This document shows positions 17,616 through 26,602 of a stretch of DNA of 64,000 nt, in pieces; position 1 is the first letter of the stretch, and each line of letters starts with the position of its first letter. The notes beneath the pieces were generated by a model. The model was given only the letters and a program-made list of their open reading frames with translations, made no database searches and was not told where the DNA came from. The stretch is taken from NCBI GenBank assembly GCA_965230225.1, contig CBDDKM010000008.1, forward strand, positions 429,561-493,560. Reading direction: 5' to 3'. A program made the position numbers and the translations under genes. Source of the DNA: CALSMU01 sp965230225. GTDB lineage: Bacteria; Bacteroidota; Bacteroidia; Flavobacteriales_D; Parvicellaceae.

Positions 17616-18194
17616 TTAATCGGTGATTGGAACTAATACTCCTGAGGCTTCAAATACTACTTCGTACTTCTCTTCGGTAATTGCATCGTATTCCGCCTGA
17701 GAGACCTCTTGTCCGTCTTCTTTAGCATCATCTAACAAGTGCTTTTGAAAATCGATTGAAAGAGTATCGATAGAACCAACTCCATTTAATAATAAGTCAA
17801 TTCCAGGCTTAGTATCCGTTGGGATTCCGAAGTGATCTTTATAAAAAACCATAACAGTTTCTCCATCTTCTTTTTTCAATTTTGTCCAGCAACCTGCTTT
17901 CTGACAAACTTCTACTACTTCACCGTGGATCACTCCCTGAAATTCTCCATCAGTCATAACGATGTTACACATAGAGTCTACAGTAGCTCCCATTTCTAAT
18001 TCGAATTGCTCTAATCCGTAGAAATTCATTCCGTTAATAACCACTTGCTCTGGTTCTTCACTAACTTCCTCTTCAGCAGTTTCGTGATTTTCGGTGGTTT
18101 CTTTGTTCTCTTCTTCCTGCTTACTTTCTTCAGCTCCGCAAGATGTCATAACTACTGCTACACCAAGCGTTAAAGAATAGATTAATTTTTTCAT
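17616..18194 (-). CDS. DUF4920-like lipoprotein
   Basis: The 192-residue protein starts with a lipoprotein signal (VVMTSCG, C19), followed by a Glu-rich linker (about 24-48). The conserved domain has the GEVVEVCQKAGCWTKLK motif and VMVFYKDHFGIP, which match DUF4920. The paired Cys in CQKAGC suggest a redox or metal site, but the family function is not established. It should be anchored in the outer membrane or inner membrane facing the periplasm. It is convergent with menA and has a -7 box 27 nt upstream. Confidence 0.82.
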   Translation of the reverse strand: MKKLIYSLTLGVAVVMTSCGAEESKQEEENKETTENHETAEEEVSEEPEQVVINGMNFYGLEQFELEMGATVDSMCNIVMTDGEFQGVIHGEVVEVCQKAGCWTKLKKEDGETVMVFYKDHFGIPTDTKPGIDLLLNGVGSIDTLSIDFQKHLLDDAKEDGQEVSQAEYDAITEEKYEVVFEASGVLVPITD

Positions 18195-18221
18195 TGTAAA
18201 ATATTTTGGTTAATTGGTTTG

Positions 18222-18229
18222 CAAAAATA
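18222..18229 (-). promoter_or_regulatory. -7 promoter box for the DUF4920 lipoprotein
   Basis: The minus strand reads TATTTTTG, an exact consensus match, ending 27 nt before the ATG at 18194. Confidence 0.55.
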
Positions 18230-18280
18230 ATTGAATCTGAATGTTTCTATCGTAAGCTAATGTTTTTAACTTGATATTAA

Positions 18281-19336
18281 CTATCTAATCCCTTCGGAAT
18301 TAAGCCATTGTTGATACTTCTTAGCAAATGTATTGTGCTGAGAAAGTGTTTTGGAAAAATTATGGTATCCTGAATATTCAGGCTTTGCACACATGTAGAA
18401 ATAATCGTGTTTTTCGTAATCCAAAACAGCGTCAATGGTTCTTGGTTCGGGAATAGAAATAGGTCCTGGAGGTAAACCTCCGTGCATGTAGGTATTGTAT
18501 GGAGAATCTACTTCCAGATGGACGTATAACAATCTCTTTAGAGTAAAGTCTCCTAATGCGTATTTCACCGTTGGATCAGCCTGTAGTTTCCAACCATTTT
18601 TCAAACGATTAATATAAAGTCCGGCAATTTTAGCTTGTTCGTCAAACTTTACTTTCTGCTCCTCGTAAACAATAGATGCCAATATGGTTACTTCCGATTG
18701 CTGATATCCCAGGTCTCTTGCTTTTTGCTGTCTTTCTTCATTCCAAAAGGCCTTGTACTCCACCGCCATTTTTTCAATAAACTCTTCTGGAGTTATATCG
18801 GTATAACACTCGTAGGTATTTGGTAAAAAGAAAGTAGGCCAGGTGGTACTGTTAAAACCGTAGTGACTAATGATTGAATCATTGGTAAACACATTCGCTA
18901 CCTCTGTAGAATCTGCATCAATAAAATGTGATACAACTCCTGCCACATCGGCAACATTACGTACATTATTGATTACTACATCTACTGTTCCTTTATAGTT
19001 AATTACAGCATAATGTATGTTATTGATTAAAGCATTATAGGTATTCCACTCCTTCAATACCTTCAGCTTTCTAAATGGTATTTCTTCGTCGCCAAACTTT
19101 TTAAAGTTGGCTAAAAACTGAAAATCATCCTTACTGTCAATTACACCATTTTCCTCTAGTGCAGTGGCAAGATCATTAAAGTTACTTCCTTCACCTACGG
19201 TAATGGTCACATCGCTATCTGCTCCAGAAAAGGTGGCTTTATCTCCAATCGTATATGCCTGATAATATGGGTAAGCAATATATCCTGCAACTGCCAACAC
19301 CCCTACAAAGATTATTAATCCTATTAACTTTTTCAC
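18281..19336 (-). CDS. mltG: Endolytic peptidoglycan transglycosylase MltG
   Basis: MltG cleaves nascent glycan strands in the periplasm and helps set their length. The 351-residue protein has one N-terminal membrane helix (about 4-24), a LysM-like small domain (VTVGEGSNFNDLATAL region), and the YceG catalytic domain. The active-site region reads ASIVYEEQ (E225, E226) where many members have ASIVEKET; the second acidic position is kept. The following AKIAGLYINRL and LQADPTVKYALG are family hallmarks. Length is normal. It lies alone on this strand, upstream of the DUF4920 gene by 86 nt. Confidence 0.93.
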   Translation of the reverse strand: MKKLIGLIIFVGVLAVAGYIAYPYYQAYTIGDKATFSGADSDVTITVGEGSNFNDLATALEENGVIDSKDDFQFLANFKKFGDEEIPFRKLKVLKEWNTYNALINNIHYAVINYKGTVDVVINNVRNVADVAGVVSHFIDADSTEVANVFTNDSIISHYGFNSTTWPTFFLPNTYECYTDITPEEFIEKMAVEYKAFWNEERQQKARDLGYQQSEVTILASIVYEEQKVKFDEQAKIAGLYINRLKNGWKLQADPTVKYALGDFTLKRLLYVHLEVDSPYNTYMHGGLPPGPISIPEPRTIDAVLDYEKHDYFYMCAKPEYSGYHNFSKTLSQHNTFAKKYQQWLNSEGIR

Positions 19337-19437
19337 TCTACGAAGGTAATTAACCCATTGGTGTTAGGCAAGTAGTGACTCATTTAGATTTGGTTTGATA
19401 ATTGTGTAACCTTTTAAGGTTTTTCACTTATACCAAC

Positions 19438-19445
19438 TAACTTTA
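19438..19445 (+). promoter_or_regulatory. Probable -7 box of a small secreted protein gene
   Basis: TAACTTTA matches seven of eight positions of TAnnTTTG and ends 4 nt before the ATG at 19450. Confidence 0.35.
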
Positions 19446-19449
19446 AAGC

Positions 19450-19869
19450 ATGAAAACAACCTTACTACTCTTTTTAATACTCTTTGGTCTGACTACACAG
19501 GCTCAGCATACCATACATGTGAAAAAAGGTAAAGAAACCTGTTCTTGTTTGGATTATCCGGAATTGAGAAACATCGAACCTGGTTATGCTGTTCTAAAAG
19601 GCAAACTAATCATTACAGAACAAGATAAGGTTGATCAGGCCAAACTCATTTTAACTTCCAATAAATACTGCTATTCGTTTTCCACTAATTCTAAAGGAGA
19701 ATTTGACGAATCGTACCTACCACAGGGGTTGTATAAACTCCAGATTTATTTAGACAATTACCCTATAAAAACAATTGGCGAGGTGGAGCTAAAAAATAAT
19801 AAACTCACTTCTGTAGGAGACATCCTTATGATGAAGAAACTGGAAAGTTCTTCCAAAAAAAAGAAATAA
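19450..19869 (+). CDS. Small secreted protein with prealbumin-like (carboxypeptidase-regulatory) fold
   Basis: A clear signal peptide (MKTTLLLFLILFGLTTQAQ) leads 120 mature residues. The pattern LKGKLIITEQD ... FSTNSKGEFDESYLPQGLYKLQIYLDNYP resembles the carboxypeptidase-regulatory or CNA-B beta-sandwich common in Bacteroidota envelope proteins. Two nearby cysteines (CSC) sit after the signal. The last four residues are lysines. No specific function is recognised. It converges on the TPR lipoprotein with zero intergenic bases, with no terminator between. Confidence 0.65.
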   Translation: MKTTLLLFLILFGLTTQAQHTIHVKKGKETCSCLDYPELRNIEPGYAVLKGKLIITEQDKVDQAKLILTSNKYCYSFSTNSKGEFDESYLPQGLYKLQIYLDNYPIKTIGEVELKNNKLTSVGDILMMKKLESSSKKKK

Positions 19870-20436
19870 TTATTGGTTCTTTTCTTCCAACATTTTGATG
19901 ATTTCGTCATCACTCATGTCAGCGAATCCCATTTGAACATATTCCTGAGCAGCAAGTGCTAGTGGATCTTCCGGGAAACGATCGATTAAAGCCTGATATG
20001 CAGCTTTAGCATTATCCTTCTTTCCTAGTTTTTCTTCCAAAATACGAGCCTTATTGTACATGTAAGATGGAGTCTTATCGCTCTCATCAAATTCGGTAAT
20101 CAATCGATGAAGTAAACCAATGGCTTCGTTATATAATTTTGCTCCCTCAGCTCCCTTTGCTGCAAGCTCTAGAGCAGCTTCTGCATCTTCATGATTTGGA
20201 TTTTCTGCCACAAATTGTCTCGCGCTGTTCATCAATTCTTTTCCAACCACAGCATCAACAGACATATCGTCTTTTACTAATTTCTGATCCAACTCTTTCA
20301 AGTATTCGAAGTTCAGCTCATTGGTTTCAATTACTGCTTCTTCGTGAGTAGTTTCCTCATTCTGTGTTTCAGTTTTTTCTTCTCCACAGCTAATTAATAA
20401 ACTTGCTAATACGAACGAATAAATGATTCTTTTCAT
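19870..20436 (-). CDS. TPR-repeat lipoprotein
   Basis: The 188-residue protein has a lipoprotein signal (LASLLISCG, C17), an acidic Thr/Glu linker, and helical repeats from about residue 45. ELAAKGAEGAKLYNEAIGLLHRLI and AKAAYQALIDRFPEDPLALAAQEYV are TPR-like. It is probably a periplasmic or outer-membrane-anchored scaffold. A partner cannot be named. The stop codon directly abuts the stop of the convergent gene at 19869. Confidence 0.75.
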   Translation of the reverse strand: MKRIIYSFVLASLLISCGEEKTETQNEETTHEEAVIETNELNFEYLKELDQKLVKDDMSVDAVVGKELMNSARQFVAENPNHEDAEAALELAAKGAEGAKLYNEAIGLLHRLITEFDESDKTPSYMYNKARILEEKLGKKDNAKAAYQALIDRFPEDPLALAAQEYVQMGFADMSDDEIIKMLEEKNQ

Positions 20437-20556
20437 TGGAAATGTATTTGGTTGTAAGTTGGAAATTAATTAAAAACCTTTTCTTGTTATCTACTAAAAG
20501 AGTACCTGTAATTATGATTTATTCAACGGTATCAAAATCCGGTATTCGGAAATGAA

Positions 20557-21141
20557 TTAACGGGTAAACTTCATTCTGTACTTAGTATGGATTTTCCCTT
20601 TGGTAATATCCGATAGCTTTCTTTTAAGCATTCTCTTCTTAAGTGGCTTTAAGTAATCCGTAAACAATACTCCCTCTAAATGGTCGTACTCGTGCTGAAT
20701 AACTCTTGCCGCTAATCCGGTAAATGTTTCCTCATGGAACTCCCAATTCTCATCAAAATAAGAAACGGTCACATCACTGTGTCTAATTACCTCTTCTCTG
20801 ATATCCGGAATACTCAAGCACCCTTCATTAAATGGCCATTGATCTCCTTTTTCATCTTCGATGATTGGGTTAATGAATACTTTTTTAAAGTCCTTCAGTT
20901 TATCCCAATCTCTTGCCTCAAATTCATTGTCCGGCTCTTCATCTTCTGCAAATGGCGAAGCATCTACAATGAATAAACGAACTGATTTACCTACCTGTGG
21001 TGCAGCCAATCCAACACCGGATGCATGATACATGGTTTCAAACATATCACTTAGTAACTTGGAAATATCCGTTCCTTCTTCAATCTCCTCGTTTTCGACC
21101 CTTAATAATGGATCACCGTACGGTATTATTGGTAAAATCAT
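20557..21141 (-). CDS. def: Peptide deformylase
   Basis: Def removes the formyl group from nascent N-terminal methionine. The 194-residue protein carries all three motifs: GVGLAAPQVG (residues 42-51), EGCLS (C108) and QHEYDHLEG (H150, E151, H154), giving the metal ligands and catalytic Glu. The open frame extends upstream to a TTG at 21162, but that codon lies inside a perfect -7 box, so the ATG at 21141 is the start. Together with ruvX upstream it forms the usual Bacteroidota neighbourhood; the gap between them (74 nt) holds the promoter. Confidence 0.96.
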   Translation of the reverse strand: MILPIIPYGDPLLRVENEEIEEGTDISKLLSDMFETMYHASGVGLAAPQVGKSVRLFIVDASPFAEDEEPDNEFEARDWDKLKDFKKVFINPIIEDEKGDQWPFNEGCLSIPDIREEVIRHSDVTVSYFDENWEFHEETFTGLAARVIQHEYDHLEGVLFTDYLKPLKKRMLKRKLSDITKGKIHTKYRMKFTR

Positions 21142-21159
21142 TTGCTTTAATTTGAGCGG

Positions 21160-21167
21160 CAAAAATA
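21160..21167 (-). promoter_or_regulatory. -7 promoter box of def, decides the start codon
   Basis: The minus strand reads TATTTTTG, ending 18 nt before the ATG at 21141. The alternative upstream start would lie within the box. Confidence 0.6.
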
Positions 21168-21215
21168 TTAAACTTTTAGAAATGTTAATTCACCCCATTT
21201 ATAGAATGACATATT

Positions 21216-21641
21216 TTATACAAAGCCATTGGACTTCTTCTCTAAGTAATCTTGTAAAATAATGGTCGCACTCACCTCATCCACCAGCCCTTTATCTTGC
21301 CTTTTTTTCTTCTTTACTCCTGACATTAAAATGGCTTGAGAAGCAATTGCCGATGTAAAACGTTCATCCACTCGATCAATCTTTACGGTTGGAAATGTTC
21401 TGGAAAGGTGTGTCACAAATTTTTCGATTTCGAAGGTACTATCCGTTTCCTCGTTTCGAAGGTTTTTTGGTTCTCCTACCACAATCGTTTCCACCTTTTC
21501 CTTTTCCAAATACGACTTAAGAAAGGTTACTATTTCGCTAGAATGAACGGTAGTTAACCCACTGGCTATTATTTGCAGTTCATCTGTAACTGCTACCCCT
21601 ACTCTTTTGGTTCCATAATCTATTGCCAGTATCCTTGCCAT
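21216..21641 (-). CDS. ruvX: RuvX/YqgF-family pre-16S rRNA nuclease
   Basis: The 141-residue protein has the RNase H-like YqgF fold: ILAIDYGTKRVGVAVTD at residues 4-20 (catalytic D8), VVGEPKNLRN in the middle and VDERFTSAIAS, then a final acidic region DEVSATIILQDYL. Members process the 5' end of 16S rRNA, and were earlier called Holliday junction resolvases. Length is normal. It lies just upstream of def on the same strand. Confidence 0.92.
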   Translation of the reverse strand: MARILAIDYGTKRVGVAVTDELQIIASGLTTVHSSEIVTFLKSYLEKEKVETIVVGEPKNLRNEETDSTFEIEKFVTHLSRTFPTVKIDRVDERFTSAIASQAILMSGVKKKKRQDKGLVDEVSATIILQDYLEKKSNGFV

Positions 21642-21718
21642 AATTGTTTTCTAGGTTTCACAAATATCAACATTATCGAAGAATTTACAACAATTGTTCT
21701 AAGATTGAATTTACCTCT

Positions 21719-21726
21719 TATTTTTG
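21719..21726 (+). promoter_or_regulatory. -7 promoter box of dapD
   Basis: TATTTTTG ends 17 nt before the ATG at 21744; a TTG at 21694-21696 lies 22 bp upstream of the box as a possible -33 element. Confidence 0.6.
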
Positions 21727-21743
21727 CCAAAAATTATTAGCAC

Positions 21744-22562
21744 ATGAACGATTTAAGAAATACAATAGAAGCTGCCTGGGATAATAGAGATTTATTGAAG
21801 GAAGAAAGCACCAGAAAAGCAATTGACGCAGTAATTGAATTGATTGACAAAGGCGAATTAAGAGTTGCTGAGCCATTGGAAAATGGAGAGTGGCAAGTAA
21901 ATGAGTGGGTAAAGAAAGCTGTTGTATTGTATTTCCCGATTAGAAAAATGGAAACCATTGAGGTTGGTCCGTTTGAATTCCACGATAAAATGGCATTAAA
22001 AACCAATTACAAAGAACTTGGTGTTCGTGTGGTTCCTCATGCTGTTGCCAGATATGGAGCTTTTGTTGCCAGTGGAGTAATCATGATGCCTAGCTACGTA
22101 AATATCGGAGCATATGTAGATAGCGGAACTATGGTGGATACATGGGCTACGGTTGGGTCATGTGCTCAGATTGGTAAAAACGTTCACTTAAGTGGAGGTG
22201 TAGGAATTGGTGGAGTATTGGAACCTCTTCAAGCTGCCCCGGTAATTATTGAAGATGATGCTTTTATCGGATCAAGATGTATTGTGGTTGAAGGAGTAAG
22301 AGTTGGTAAAGAAGCTGTATTAGGAGCCAATGTTGTTCTTACTAAATCTACCAAAATTATTGATGTTACAGGTGATGAGCCTAAAGAATACAGAGGGTAC
22401 GTTCCTCCGAGAAAAGTAGTTATTCCAGGGTCATATACTAAGGAGTTTAACGCAGGGTCTTACCAGGTACCATGTGCATTGATCATTGGTGAAAGAAAGG
22501 CAAGTACCGACCTTAAAACCTCTCTTAACGATGCGCTGAGAGAGTACGACGTAGCTGTTTAA
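21744..22562 (+). CDS. dapD: 2,3,4,5-tetrahydropyridine-2,6-dicarboxylate N-succinyltransferase
   Basis: DapD succinylates tetrahydrodipicolinate in the succinylase branch of lysine and diaminopimelate synthesis. The 272-residue protein has an N-terminal helical domain followed by a left-handed beta-helix of hexapeptide repeats (VNIGAYVDSGTMVDTWATVG and GVGIGGVLEP). The loop and ending (AFIGSRCIVVEGV) match the family. Length is normal and it should form a cytoplasmic trimer. The product feeds peptidoglycan; dapE and other dap genes are not here. Confidence 0.96.
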   Translation: MNDLRNTIEAAWDNRDLLKEESTRKAIDAVIELIDKGELRVAEPLENGEWQVNEWVKKAVVLYFPIRKMETIEVGPFEFHDKMALKTNYKELGVRVVPHAVARYGAFVASGVIMMPSYVNIGAYVDSGTMVDTWATVGSCAQIGKNVHLSGGVGIGGVLEPLQAAPVIIEDDAFIGSRCIVVEGVRVGKEAVLGANVVLTKSTKIIDVTGDEPKEYRGYVPPRKVVIPGSYTKEFNAGSYQVPCALIIGERKASTDLKTSLNDALREYDVAV

Positions 22563-22646
22563 TATCTAACTATCTAATCGTAAGTTTGTTACTTTCCCTT
22601 TGGAAAGAGGAATTTGTACGCTCCATTCCGAAGTAGTAAAAAATGT

Positions 22647-22654
22647 TAACTTTA
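22647..22654 (+). promoter_or_regulatory. Probable -7 box of the glycosyltransferase gene
   Basis: TAACTTTA matches seven of eight positions of TAnnTTTG and ends 20 nt before the ATG at 22675; this favours that start over an upstream one. Confidence 0.4.
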
Positions 22655-22674
22655 CGCCACCACAAAAGCTACTT

Positions 22675-23808
22675 ATGAGAATAGGATTCGATGCAAAAAG
22701 GGCATACCACAACTATACAGGTCTTGGTAATTATAGCAGGGACCTGATTAAAAGTTTGCTGGATGAATACCCTGATAATGAATACTACCTCTACTCGCCT
22801 AAAACATCTGGAAACCCAAGGTTTAAATTTGTTAAAGGCAGAGAAAATGTAAAAATATGCTTGCCTGAATCTCCGGTTCATAAAACCTTTAAGGCACTTT
22901 GGAGATCCATCAATCTTGAAAAGACTTTAGTTAGTGATCAGGTTGATATTTTTCATGGATTAAGTAATGAAATTCCACGTAGAAGAAAGTTTGGAAAAGA
23001 TAGAGTTAAATACGTGGTTACCATTCACGATTTGATCTTTAAGAGGTACCCTAGAAACTATCGTGCTGTTGACCGTAGAATTTACAACGTAAAGTTTAAA
23101 TATGCGGCAAAGAATGCTGATAAGATCATTGCCATTAGCGAGCAAACCAAGAAAGATATTCAGGAATATTATAAGATTCCAGGGGATAAAATTGAGGTGA
23201 TCTACCAAACTTGCCACGAAAATTTTAAGAAAGAGTACTCTAAAGAAATTCAGGAACACATTAGAGAAAAATTCCAATTACCGGAAAAATACATTCTGAA
23301 TGTTGGAACCATCGAATCCAGAAAAAACTTAAATGCACTGGTGCAATCTATTCCTAAAATGGATAACGACCTACCAATTGTTGTGGTGGGAAGAAAAACT
23401 AAGTATTTCAACTTTTTAAAGGTTCAAATGCAAAAGCAAAAAGTGGATGAGAGTCGATTTATCTTTTTGAAGAATGTTTCGATGGACGAATTACCTTCTA
23501 TTTATAAAATGGCTGAGTTATTTGTGTATCCATCTATTTTTGAAGGGTTTGGTATTCCTATTATTGAAGCTTTGTATTCTGGTACGCCGGTAATCACTAC
23601 AGATGGAGGATGCTTTCCTGAAGCAGGTGGACCGAATAGCGTATATGTTGATCCACTTAATTACGATCAATTGGCAGAAACCATTGATGCTTTACTTCAA
23701 AACAAGTCTCAACGAGAAAAAATGAGTGAAAAGGGATTGGAATACGTTAAGAAATTCGACCCAACTCTTTTAGCAGAACAGGTGAAAGACTTATACAAAA
23801 GCCTATAA
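22675..23808 (+). CDS. GT4-type glycosyltransferase
   Basis: Starting at the ATG at 22675 (MRIGFDAKRAYHNYTGLGNY), the product has 377 residues and the GT-B fold of family 4. The second half holds ILNVGTIESRKNL and the E-x7-E motif in FEGFGIPIIEA (E290 and E298), the nucleotide-sugar site. The upstream extension of the frame to 22600 includes a probable -7 box and is rejected. Such enzymes add sugars to polysaccharide, lipid or O-glycan acceptors at the cytoplasmic face; the substrate is unknown. It overlaps by 6 nt with the convergent permease gene. Confidence 0.9.
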   Translation: MRIGFDAKRAYHNYTGLGNYSRDLIKSLLDEYPDNEYYLYSPKTSGNPRFKFVKGRENVKICLPESPVHKTFKALWRSINLEKTLVSDQVDIFHGLSNEIPRRRKFGKDRVKYVVTIHDLIFKRYPRNYRAVDRRIYNVKFKYAAKNADKIIAISEQTKKDIQEYYKIPGDKIEVIYQTCHENFKKEYSKEIQEHIREKFQLPEKYILNVGTIESRKNLNALVQSIPKMDNDLPIVVVGRKTKYFNFLKVQMQKQKVDESRFIFLKNVSMDELPSIYKMAELFVYPSIFEGFGIPIIEALYSGTPVITTDGGCFPEAGGPNSVYVDPLNYDQLAETIDALLQNKSQREKMSEKGLEYVKKFDPTLLAEQVKDLYKSL

Positions 23809-25149
23809 TTTATGCTTTTTAGGGTCCAGAGCATTTCGAAGCCCCTCTCCTATTAAATTGTAAATGGCCACCAAAGTAAATATGGCTAAACCAGGATAAA
23901 GGATTAACCAATATGCTGTTGGATGAGCTCTTCCAGAACTTAAAATTGATCCCCAGGTAACAGTTCCTTCGGGTACCCCAATGTTCAAAAAGGACAGCCC
24001 ACTTTCGATGAGAATAGCGGAAGCCACTCCAAATGCCAGTGTTACCATTACCGGCGCTAAAGCATTGGGTAAAGCATGCTTAAAAATTAACTTGAATTCA
24101 CCAATTCCAAGAGCACGAGCAGATTCGATGTATCCCAGCTGTTTTACTTTAAGCATTTCTGCGCGGGTGTATCGGGCTATTTGAGCCCATGATGTAAGTC
24201 CAATAATGACCATTAACAAAGCAATGCTCTTTTGTTGTACTACTGCTGCTATGGTTATGATGATTAATAAACGAGGTAAACTAACGAATAGCTCGGTAAC
24301 TCTGGAAATGATTCCATCTAAAGGGAGGTTTACTTTTTCTCCTAAAAAGCCTTTTCTCCATTTATTTCCAATCCAACCGAATAATCCCACTATTCCAATA
24401 AATACTATTAGGCACCAAAGTAACTTGAGCAAGCCATAAAAAGCTCCTGATTGAAAAGCATCGGTCAAACCAAATCGTTGCAGATAAAAACCATAGAAAT
24501 AGGCTGGGATTAATCCAAATACCATTAGCAACAGAGCCCCCCTGGACAACTCTATCTTATCATTACCAAAATACCCACTTATACTCCCCAATACAATTCC
24601 TATTACTCCTGCAATCCCCATAGAGATGATTCCAATTAGTAATGAAATTCGCGTACCATGTATTAAGCCAGACATGACATCCCGCCCAATTTTATCGGTT
24701 CCCAAGATGTGTCGGTGCCTACTATCAATGGCTACCTTCTCGCCATTACTATTCATGGTAAACTGTTCTCCTCCCGGCGATTTATAACCTCTGTTGTACC
24801 GATCTGTTTTTGATGGACTCCAGGTGATCAATGGCCAGGTAACCTCTTCCAGGTCCATTTTCTTCCAGTCGGTAATGTCGTATTGTATCTTTTCCCATTG
24901 CTGGGTTTCGGGGTCTTGAACACTATCAGTTTGAGTTGGATTAAAGTAAGTGGTAAAAGCTGGGTAAAAAGTCTCTCCTTTGTATTTTACATACAAAGGC
25001 TGATCATTAGCTATAAATGGAGCTAAAAAGCCAACTATACCCAAGAAAATGAGAAGGTACAAACTTAACAGTGCCAGCTTGTTCTTTTTAAACTGACGCC
25101 AGGTTCTTTTACGAATTCCCTCAACCGATGTCTTCTTCTTTCTAAACAT
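23803..25149 (-). CDS. Peptide ABC transporter permease, OppC/DppC type
   Basis: The 448-residue inner-membrane protein ends with a DppC-type core: ILGTDKIGRDVMSGLIHGTRISLLIG, cited here as the typical entry to the core, and the EAA loop near SWAQIARYTRAEMLKVKQLG, which contacts the ATPase. An insert of about 120 residues lies between the first helix and the core, and another segment with extra helices interrupts the core, so it is longer than the usual 300 residues. It overlaps the upstream OppB-type gene by 8 nt, showing coupling. No ATPase gene is in the window. Confidence 0.92.
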   Translation of the reverse strand: MFRKKKTSVEGIRKRTWRQFKKNKLALLSLYLLIFLGIVGFLAPFIANDQPLYVKYKGETFYPAFTTYFNPTQTDSVQDPETQQWEKIQYDITDWKKMDLEEVTWPLITWSPSKTDRYNRGYKSPGGEQFTMNSNGEKVAIDSRHRHILGTDKIGRDVMSGLIHGTRISLLIGIISMGIAGVIGIVLGSISGYFGNDKIELSRGALLLMVFGLIPAYFYGFYLQRFGLTDAFQSGAFYGLLKLLWCLIVFIGIVGLFGWIGNKWRKGFLGEKVNLPLDGIISRVTELFVSLPRLLIIITIAAVVQQKSIALLMVIIGLTSWAQIARYTRAEMLKVKQLGYIESARALGIGEFKLIFKHALPNALAPVMVTLAFGVASAILIESGLSFLNIGVPEGTVTWGSILSSGRAHPTAYWLILYPGLAIFTLVAIYNLIGEGLRNALDPKKHKL

Positions 25150-26584
25150 TCTTTCGGGTTAATTGAATTCTTGGATCTACAATTACATAGAGGATATCTG
25201 CAAACAAATAGCCCAGCATGGTGAAGAATCCACCTAGTGTAAATATGGCTATGATTACAGGGTAATTTAAAGTTTGAAAAGCATCATAACTGGCTTTTCC
25301 CATTCCGTCGTATTGGAATAAGAACTCCACAATTACAGAACCTCCAATAATCATGGGTAAGATATTGGTAAACACCGTTATTATTGGTAACAGTGAATTA
25401 CGAAAAGCATGCAACCAAACTACTCTATTTTCTGACATTCCCTTGGCTCTTGCTGTAAGAATATAATCTTGCTGGTATACCTCCAGCACACCTGATTGTG
25501 TCATTTTAGAGATGTAGGCAATACCACTATAAGCATAAGTAATTATGGGTAACACCATGTGTGGGAGCATTAACTTTTGCTTTTCCCAAAAACCTAGATT
25601 TTGATCCATATTTACAGGTTGATAACCGGATTCAGGAAAAAAATCAAACATTTCGGAATTGGCAAATAAAAACAGCAACATGGTTCCCACGAAGAACCCC
25701 GGTAAGCTGTACAACATGAACAAGATTACAGAACCACCTTTTTCTGCCCACGACCCGTTCCATCTAGCCATGTACACTCCAGTTGGCACACTGATTAGGT
25801 AAGCCAATATTACTGCAATAAAGATGAGCTTAAACGACCTTAACAATTTAGGCCACAAAGCTTCCATAACTGGTCTTCCATCTTGATATGAAACTCCAAA
25901 ATCTCCTCTTAATACACCATAACTTTGTCCAGGTTTATCGGCACTTCCAAACCAGGGAGCATTTCCAAACAACCACTGATGGTATTGGTTACCAGCACCA
26001 GTCCAATTAAAAGAAGGCAAGTAGTTCTTCCATGAAGTTGCATTCTCTTTTACCAATTGAAAATTATCCGACAGAGCCTTTAATTCTGATTCAATTATGG
26101 TTCCTTTTCCTAACTTATTTAGTTGATCTAACCGGTTCTGAATTAATTCGGGCTTAAAATTTTGCTGTAGTGCCATTAACTCCACCACTACCTCATCTAA
26201 CTGGCTGTTTTTAGCCAATACGATGCATTTGTTTTGCAGTATATAGTAATCAGATATTTCCGACCAGTTTCCGTATTGATCAGTTAATCGATCCAGAGCT
26301 TCACGGTGATCCGGGTTTTGAATTCTGTACAGGGTATCGCAAGAAGCTAAACTTTGAATAGAAAAGTAAAATAGTGGTTGATCCAACCCTAATTGATGCC
26401 TTACTACATTTCTAATGGAATCTGATCGGTTAAGGTCACTTGAAATTGCTCCAGACTGAATGCCCCCCAGCATTTTATCTACTGGATCTCCCGGAGCTTT
26501 AGAACTAATAAAAAAAGCGATGAAAGACACCAACATCAACATGGGAACAAATAACAATATCCTCTTGATGATGTACTTAACCAT
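25142..26584 (-). CDS. Peptide ABC transporter permease, OppB/DppB type
   Basis: MVKYIIKRILLFVPMLMLVSF at the start and a C-terminal BPD transmembrane core (KMTQSGVLEVYQQDYILTARAKG is the EAA-type loop) identify a DppB-type permease. The 480 residues exceed the usual 310-340; about 190 hydrophilic residues sit between the first helix and the core (roughly 35-225). This periplasmic insert is a Bacteroidota-type enlargement. It lies 18 nt downstream of the binding protein and overlaps the OppC-type gene, making a three-gene operon. Confidence 0.92.
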   Translation of the reverse strand: MVKYIIKRILLFVPMLMLVSFIAFFISSKAPGDPVDKMLGGIQSGAISSDLNRSDSIRNVVRHQLGLDQPLFYFSIQSLASCDTLYRIQNPDHREALDRLTDQYGNWSEISDYYILQNKCIVLAKNSQLDEVVVELMALQQNFKPELIQNRLDQLNKLGKGTIIESELKALSDNFQLVKENATSWKNYLPSFNWTGAGNQYHQWLFGNAPWFGSADKPGQSYGVLRGDFGVSYQDGRPVMEALWPKLLRSFKLIFIAVILAYLISVPTGVYMARWNGSWAEKGGSVILFMLYSLPGFFVGTMLLFLFANSEMFDFFPESGYQPVNMDQNLGFWEKQKLMLPHMVLPIITYAYSGIAYISKMTQSGVLEVYQQDYILTARAKGMSENRVVWLHAFRNSLLPIITVFTNILPMIIGGSVIVEFLFQYDGMGKASYDAFQTLNYPVIIAIFTLGGFFTMLGYLFADILYVIVDPRIQLTRKNV

Positions 26585-26602
26585 AAAGGAAAGGTAGTAA
26601 AA

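Noticed and set aside
22600..22674. Upstream extension of the glycosyltransferase frame (25 codons)
   Set aside because: The extension contains a probable -7 box and no family similarity; the family start MRIGFDAKRAY begins at 22675.
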